Source: an uncultured Methylotenera sp.
GTDB lineage: Bacteria > Pseudomonadota > Gammaproteobacteria > Burkholderiales > Methylophilaceae
Length of the DNA stretch: 30,079 bases
Reading direction: 5' to 3'
Assembly (NCBI GenBank): GCA_937957775.1
Contig: CALFXV010000027.1
Coordinates: 1 to 30,079, forward strand
The notes under the pieces are model-generated. The model did no database searches, was not told the origin of the DNA, and saw nothing but the letters and a program-made list of their open reading frames with translations. The position numbers and the translations under genes were made by a program. Position 1 is the stretch's first letter. Each line of letters opens with the position of its first letter. Shown here piece after piece: positions 26,084-30,079 of this stretch.

Positions 26084-26683
26084 ATGATGACCTTATACTC
26101 AGGGACAACCGATCCCTATAGCCACCGTTGCCGTATCGTATTATTTGAAAAAGGCATGGATTTTCAAGTAATCGACGTCGACCTGGCCAACAAGCCTGAA
26201 GACCTTGCGGTCATAAATCCGTATAACCAAGTGCCGGTTTTGGTTGAGCGTGATTTGGTTTTGTCCGAAGCGAATATCATCAATGAATACATCGATGAGC
26301 GTTTCCCCCACCCACAATTAATGCCGCCCGATCCGGTTATGCGTGCGCGTGCTCGCTTGTTCTTGTATAACTTTGAAAAAGAACTGTTCGATCACATCAA
26401 GGATATTGAGTCCGACGACGAGCAGCGTGCGGATAAAGCGCGCATTACCGTGCGCGATAATTTGACGCAATTGGTGCCTATTTTTGCTAAACAAAATTAT
26501 TTGCTGGGCGACGATTACTCCATGCTGGACGTAGCAGTAACGCCCTTGTTGTGGCGTTTAGATCACTATGGAATCGTCTTGCAAAACCAAGCTTCGCCGA
26601 TTTTAAAATACGCTGAACGATTATTTTCTAGACCGCTGTACGCTGAGGCGATGACGCCATCAGAAAAAGTCATGCGCAAATAG
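26084..26683 (+). CDS. sspA: Stringent starvation protein A
   Basis: SspA has a glutathione-transferase fold but acts as an RNA polymerase-associated transcription factor under starvation or acid stress. The 199-residue protein has an N-terminal thioredoxin-like domain (MTLYSGTTDPYSHRCRIVLFEKG in part, NPYNQVPVLVERDLVLSEANIINEYIDERFPHP in part) and an alpha-helical C-terminal domain with LLGDDYSMLDVAVTPLLWRL. Two ATG codons (26084, 26087) stand in a row; either may be used. Following petABC and preceding sspB is the usual betaproteobacterial order. Confidence 0.95.
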   Translation: MMTLYSGTTDPYSHRCRIVLFEKGMDFQVIDVDLANKPEDLAVINPYNQVPVLVERDLVLSEANIINEYIDERFPHPQLMPPDPVMRARARLFLYNFEKELFDHIKDIESDDEQRADKARITVRDNLTQLVPIFAKQNYLLGDDYSMLDVAVTPLLWRLDHYGIVLQNQASPILKYAERLFSRPLYAEAMTPSEKVMRK

Positions 26684-26702
26684 TTGGACATGCCTTACTA
26701 AC

Positions 26703-27128
26703 ATGAGCGCAGAGCAAGCATCCACTAAGCCCTACCTGCTAAGGGCTATACACGAATGGTGTATGGATAATGGCTACACCCCTCACCTGCTGGTGGCAGT
26801 AAACCCGCAAACACGTGTGCCTATGGCTTACGTTAAAGCAGGTGAGATAGTACTAAACTTAAACTACACCGCCACCAAAGATTTACTCATGGATAATGAG
26901 GCGGTTAGTTTCTCGGCAAGGTTTGCTGGGGTGTCGCAGAATTTATACGTGCCCATGACGGCAGTAAAAGGCTTGTTTGCTAGAGAAACCGGGCAAGGCA
27001 TGTTTTTTGAAGTCGACAACATGCCGGCTGATGGCGATTTACCCGATGATGCTAGCCAAGTGCCAAATCAATCCAATCCAAGCACGGCAGTCAATAGCAA
27101 AAAACCCAAGTTAACTATTGTAAAGTAG
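26703..27128 (+). CDS. sspB: ClpXP protease specificity-enhancing factor SspB
   Basis: SspB is the adaptor that delivers ssrA-tagged proteins to ClpXP. The 141-residue protein has KPYLLRAIHEWCMDNGYTPH, then MAYVKAGEIVLNLNYTATKDLLMDNEAVSFSARFAGV (given in part), which form the SspB fold. A flexible tail ends in KPKLTIVK, the conserved C-terminal ClpX-binding motif. It lies 19 bp after sspA. Confidence 0.94.
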   Translation: MSAEQASTKPYLLRAIHEWCMDNGYTPHLLVAVNPQTRVPMAYVKAGEIVLNLNYTATKDLLMDNEAVSFSARFAGVSQNLYVPMTAVKGLFARETGQGMFFEVDNMPADGDLPDDASQVPNQSNPSTAVNSKKPKLTIVK

Positions 27129-27129
27129 C

Positions 27130-27157
27130 TTAACTTTTTTCAAAAAGTCAGTATAAT
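27130..27157 (+). promoter_or_regulatory. Promoter of the tRNA-tuf transcript
   Basis: TTAACT (27130-27135), a 16-bp spacer and a perfect TATAAT (27152-27157) are followed by the G+C-rich discriminator ACGCGTC. This suits a growth-rate and stringently controlled stable-RNA promoter. The spacer carries the palindromic ACTTTTT/AAAAAGT. Confidence 0.6.
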
Positions 27158-27174
27158 ACGCGTCTCAAATAAAC

Positions 27175-27250
27175 GCCGGATTAGCTCAGTTGGTAGAGCA
27201 GCGCACTTGTAATGCGAAGGTCGTCAGTTCGATTCCGACATCCGGCACCA
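27175..27250 (+). tRNA. tRNA-Thr (anticodon TGT)
   Basis: The cloverleaf is complete: acceptor GCCGGAT/ATCCGGC, anticodon TGT at 27208-27210 in loop CTTGTAA, T-arm GGTCGTCAGTTCGATTCCGAC in part, and CCA encoded. It is first of four tRNAs in the order known from the E. coli thrU-tyrU-glyT-thrT-tufB locus. Confidence 0.97.
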
Positions 27251-27323
27251 AATTCTAGTACAAATACCCTTTTTATAGATTTGACAGCAGTTCAAATTAT
27301 CAGCATAATCGCGGGTTCGGTTT

Positions 27324-27408
27324 GGAGGGGTGGCCGAGTGGTTAAAGGCGACGGACTGTAAATCCGTTCTCTCAGAGTACGAAGGTTCGAATCCTTCCCC
27401 CTCCACCA
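27324..27408 (+). tRNA. tRNA-Tyr (anticodon GTA)
   Basis: This is a class II tRNA with a long variable arm (CTCAGAGTACGAAG region). Acceptor GGAGGGG/CCCCTCC, anticodon GTA at 27358-27360 in loop CTGTAAA, and CCA encoded. Confidence 0.97.
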
Positions 27409-27494
27409 ATGTATTTTAAACCAAGAATTTAAATTGTTTGATTTGAAGTAATTGGAGCCAAGTGAAGGCTTTTATTGCCGAGCTAGCCTCGATT

Positions 27495-27568
27495 GCGGGG
27501 TTCGTATAATGGTAATACCCTAGCCTTCCAAGCTAGAGCCGCGGGTTCGATTCCCGTACCCCGCTCCA
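27495..27568 (+). tRNA. tRNA-Gly (anticodon TCC)
   Basis: Acceptor GCGGGGT/ACCCCGC, short D-loop, anticodon TCC at 27527-27529 in loop CTTCCAA, T-arm CGGGTTCGATTCCCG, and CCA encoded. Confidence 0.97.
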
Positions 27569-27597
27569 CTCAAGTCAATCTTTTAAAGAATATTAGC

Positions 27598-27672
<75 letters not shown>

Positions 27673-27765
27673 CGTACGGTGCTGGTATTACGGTGGTGCG
27701 TTATGAATTTGCGTACTCATGTGCACCTAGCTTAACTTGATGAAGTCAGTTAAAGGAAGAAAAAA

Positions 27766-28956
<1,191 letters not shown>

Positions 28957-28986
28957 TCTGTAATTTAATTTGTAGTTAAATCAAAT

Positions 28987-29004
28987 GGCGGGACTTGTCC
29001 CGCC
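28987..29004 (+). terminator. Hairpin between tuf and rpsJ, probable attenuator
   Basis: GGCGGGAC (28987-28994) and GTCCCGCC (28997-29004) are perfect complements around TT. The T-run after it is broken (GTTTCGCTCTTT), so termination is probably partial. It lies 28 bp before the rpsJ ATG. Confidence 0.6.
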
Positions 29005-29031
29005 GTTTCGCTCTTTAGAAAGGCAGTAAAA

Positions 29032-29340
29032 ATGCAAAGTCAAAAAATCCGTATTCGCTTGAAAGCATTTGATTATCGTTTGATTGATCAATCTGCTCAA
29101 GAAATCGTAGAAACAGCAAAGCGTACTGGCGCTGTTGTAAAAGGTCCAGTTCCATTGCCAACTCGTATTGAGCGTTTTGATATTTTACGTTCACCACACG
29201 TGAACAAAACATCACGCGACCAATTCGAAATCCGCACTCACCAACGTTTAATGGATATTGTTGACCCAACTGATAAAACAGTTGATGCATTAATGAAGTT
29301 AGATTTACCAGCTGGTGTTGATGTAGAGATCAAGCTGTAG
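29032..29340 (+). CDS. rpsJ: 30S ribosomal protein S10
   Basis: S10 is a small-subunit head protein, also the antitermination factor NusE. The 102-residue protein matches the family throughout: [30 protein letters not shown] (in part), [12 protein letters not shown] and [14 protein letters not shown]. First gene of the S10 operon; its leader here is only 75 bp, running straight from tuf. It is separated from rplC by 116 bp containing a promoter-like sequence. Confidence 0.97.
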   Translation: MQSQKIRIRLKAFDYRLIDQSAQEIVETAKRTGAVVKGPVPLPTRIERFDILRSPHVNKTSRDQFEIRTHQRLMDIVDPTDKTVDALMKLDLPAGVDVEIKL

Positions 29341-29362
29341 AAATTTGGTAGTAGATTTAAAG

Positions 29363-29391
29363 TTGTAATGTAAACGAGAGTTCGGTATAAT
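29363..29391 (+). promoter_or_regulatory. Promoter-like element between rpsJ and rplC
   Basis: TTGTAA (29363-29368), an ideal 17-bp spacer and a perfect TATAAT (29386-29391) are followed by the G+C-rich discriminator CCGCGCTC, much like the tRNA promoter upstream. It would give rplC a leader of about 60 bases. Confidence 0.55.
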
Positions 29392-29456
29392 CCGCGCTCT
29401 TTCAGAGAAGTCGGTCAATTGTAATCGGCTTTTTAACTAAATATAAGGAATCGATC

Positions 29457-30079
29457 ATGAGCTTAGGGCTTATTGGTCGCAAGGTTGGTATGACACGCCT
29501 GTTTACAGAGGATGGCGCAAGCGTCCCTGTTACAGTGCTAGAGGTTGTGCCTAACCGTGTGACACAGATTAAGACGATTGCTACTGATGGCTATACAGGC
29601 CTTCAAGTTGCTTTCGGCGAACGTCGCGCTAGCCGTATCAACAAAGCTTTGACTGGGCATTATGCTAAGTCTGGCTCTGCTGCAGGTGCTGGTATCCACG
29701 AATTTTCAGTTACAGATGATGTTTTAGCTAACTACACAGCTGGCGCAAACATTACTGTTGATATTTTCCAAGAAGGTCAAATGGTCGATGTGACCGGCAC
29801 ATCTCTTGGTAAAGGATTTGCTGGCGCAATCAAGCGTCATCACTTCTCATCAAACCGTGCTTCACACGGTAACTCTAGATCACACAATGTTCCAGGTTCT
29901 ATTGGTATGGCGCAGGATCCAGGTCGAGTATTCCCTGGTAAGCGTATGCCTGGTCATTTAGGTGCTGTTCAAGTTACGACACAAAACCTTCAAGTGGTTC
30001 GTGTTGATGTTGAACGCAATCTATTGTTGATTAAAGGTGCTATTCCAGGCTCTAAGGGCGGCGACGTAGTTGTTCGTCC
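29457..30079 (+). CDS. rplC: 50S ribosomal protein L3 (3' end cut by window)
   Basis: L3 is an early-assembly protein of the large subunit. The reading begins [16 protein letters not shown] and continues through [17 protein letters not shown], the [16 protein letters not shown] region with the conserved glutamine that is methylated in E. coli, and [15 protein letters not shown]. 207 codons are present; only a few C-terminal residues are beyond the edge. ATG 29457 follows AAGGAA. Second gene of the S10 operon, with high-expression codon bias like tuf and rpsJ. Confidence 0.96.
   Translation, partial: MSLGLIGRKVGMTRLFTEDGASVPVTVLEVVPNRVTQIKTIATDGYTGLQVAFGERRASRINKALTGHYAKSGSAAGAGIHEFSVTDDVLANYTAGANITVDIFQEGQMVDVTGTSLGKGFAGAIKRHHFSSNRASHGNSRSHNVPGSIGMAQDPGRVFPGKRMPGHLGAVQVTTQNLQVVRVDVERNLLLIKGAIPGSKGGDVVVR

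Noticed and set aside
27224..27409. Small minus-strand frame over the tRNA genes
   Set aside because: It reads through tRNA-Tyr and tRNA-Thr in antisense, a well-known false ORF type.

Overview
The window is about 30 kb of densely packed chromosomal DNA from a betaproteobacterium. It is most likely a methylotroph of the Methylophilaceae (Methylotenera/Methylophilus/Methylobacillus type). This rests on two things: gene order typical of betaproteobacteria (mlaFEDCB, ABC pair, ibaG, grxD, murA, his operon, hinT, tatABC, degS-like protease, nif3-like, petABC, sspAB), and a 3-hexulose-6-phosphate synthase gene of the ribulose monophosphate (formaldehyde-fixing) cycle inside the histidine cluster. 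The species assignment is inference from gene content; no search was possible.

Layout. Positions 1-158 hold, on the minus strand, the N-terminal piece of a restriction-modification type protein, abutting head-to-head a 5'-truncated midA-like methyltransferase gene. This junction looks like a rearrangement or an assembly chimera. Then come trmB (+), engB (-), a diheme cytochrome c4 gene and an orphan type IV pilin-like gene, the last two with clear terminators. From 4443 to 7576 lies the Mla lipid-transport operon, followed after a terminator by an ABC-2 exporter pair, ibaG, grxD and murA. From 11289 to 19187 lies the histidine pathway (hisG, D, C, B, H, A, F, I, E), interrupted between hisC and hisB by hps, which has its own promoter-like leader and its own strong terminator. 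hinT and tatABC follow. A DegS-like protease on the minus strand faces tatC, and a Nif3-family gene is divergent from it. petABC encodes the cytochrome bc1 complex and sspAB follows. A tRNA cluster Thr(TGT)-Tyr(GTA)-Gly(TCC)-Thr(GGT) leads into tuf, and then directly into rpsJ and rplC (cut by the window end).

The most interesting signal is the hps product. After a complete HPS barrel of about 210 residues it carries one hydrophobic segment and an acidic Ala/Pro/Glu tail, so the formaldehyde-fixing enzyme is predicted to be tail-anchored in the inner membrane. Also notable are a TatA with a long histone-H1-like Lys/Ala/Pro tail built from 18-bp DNA repeats, and the direct tuf-rpsJ junction. 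The latter skips the secE-nusG-rplKAJL-rpoBC-rpsLG-fusA block expected between two tuf copies and suggests either collapse of the two tuf genes in assembly or a real deletion. Further observations are a consensus promoter between rpsJ and rplC, perfect inverted repeats between engB and the cytochrome gene, and a Rieske signal peptide with KR in place of the twin arginine.
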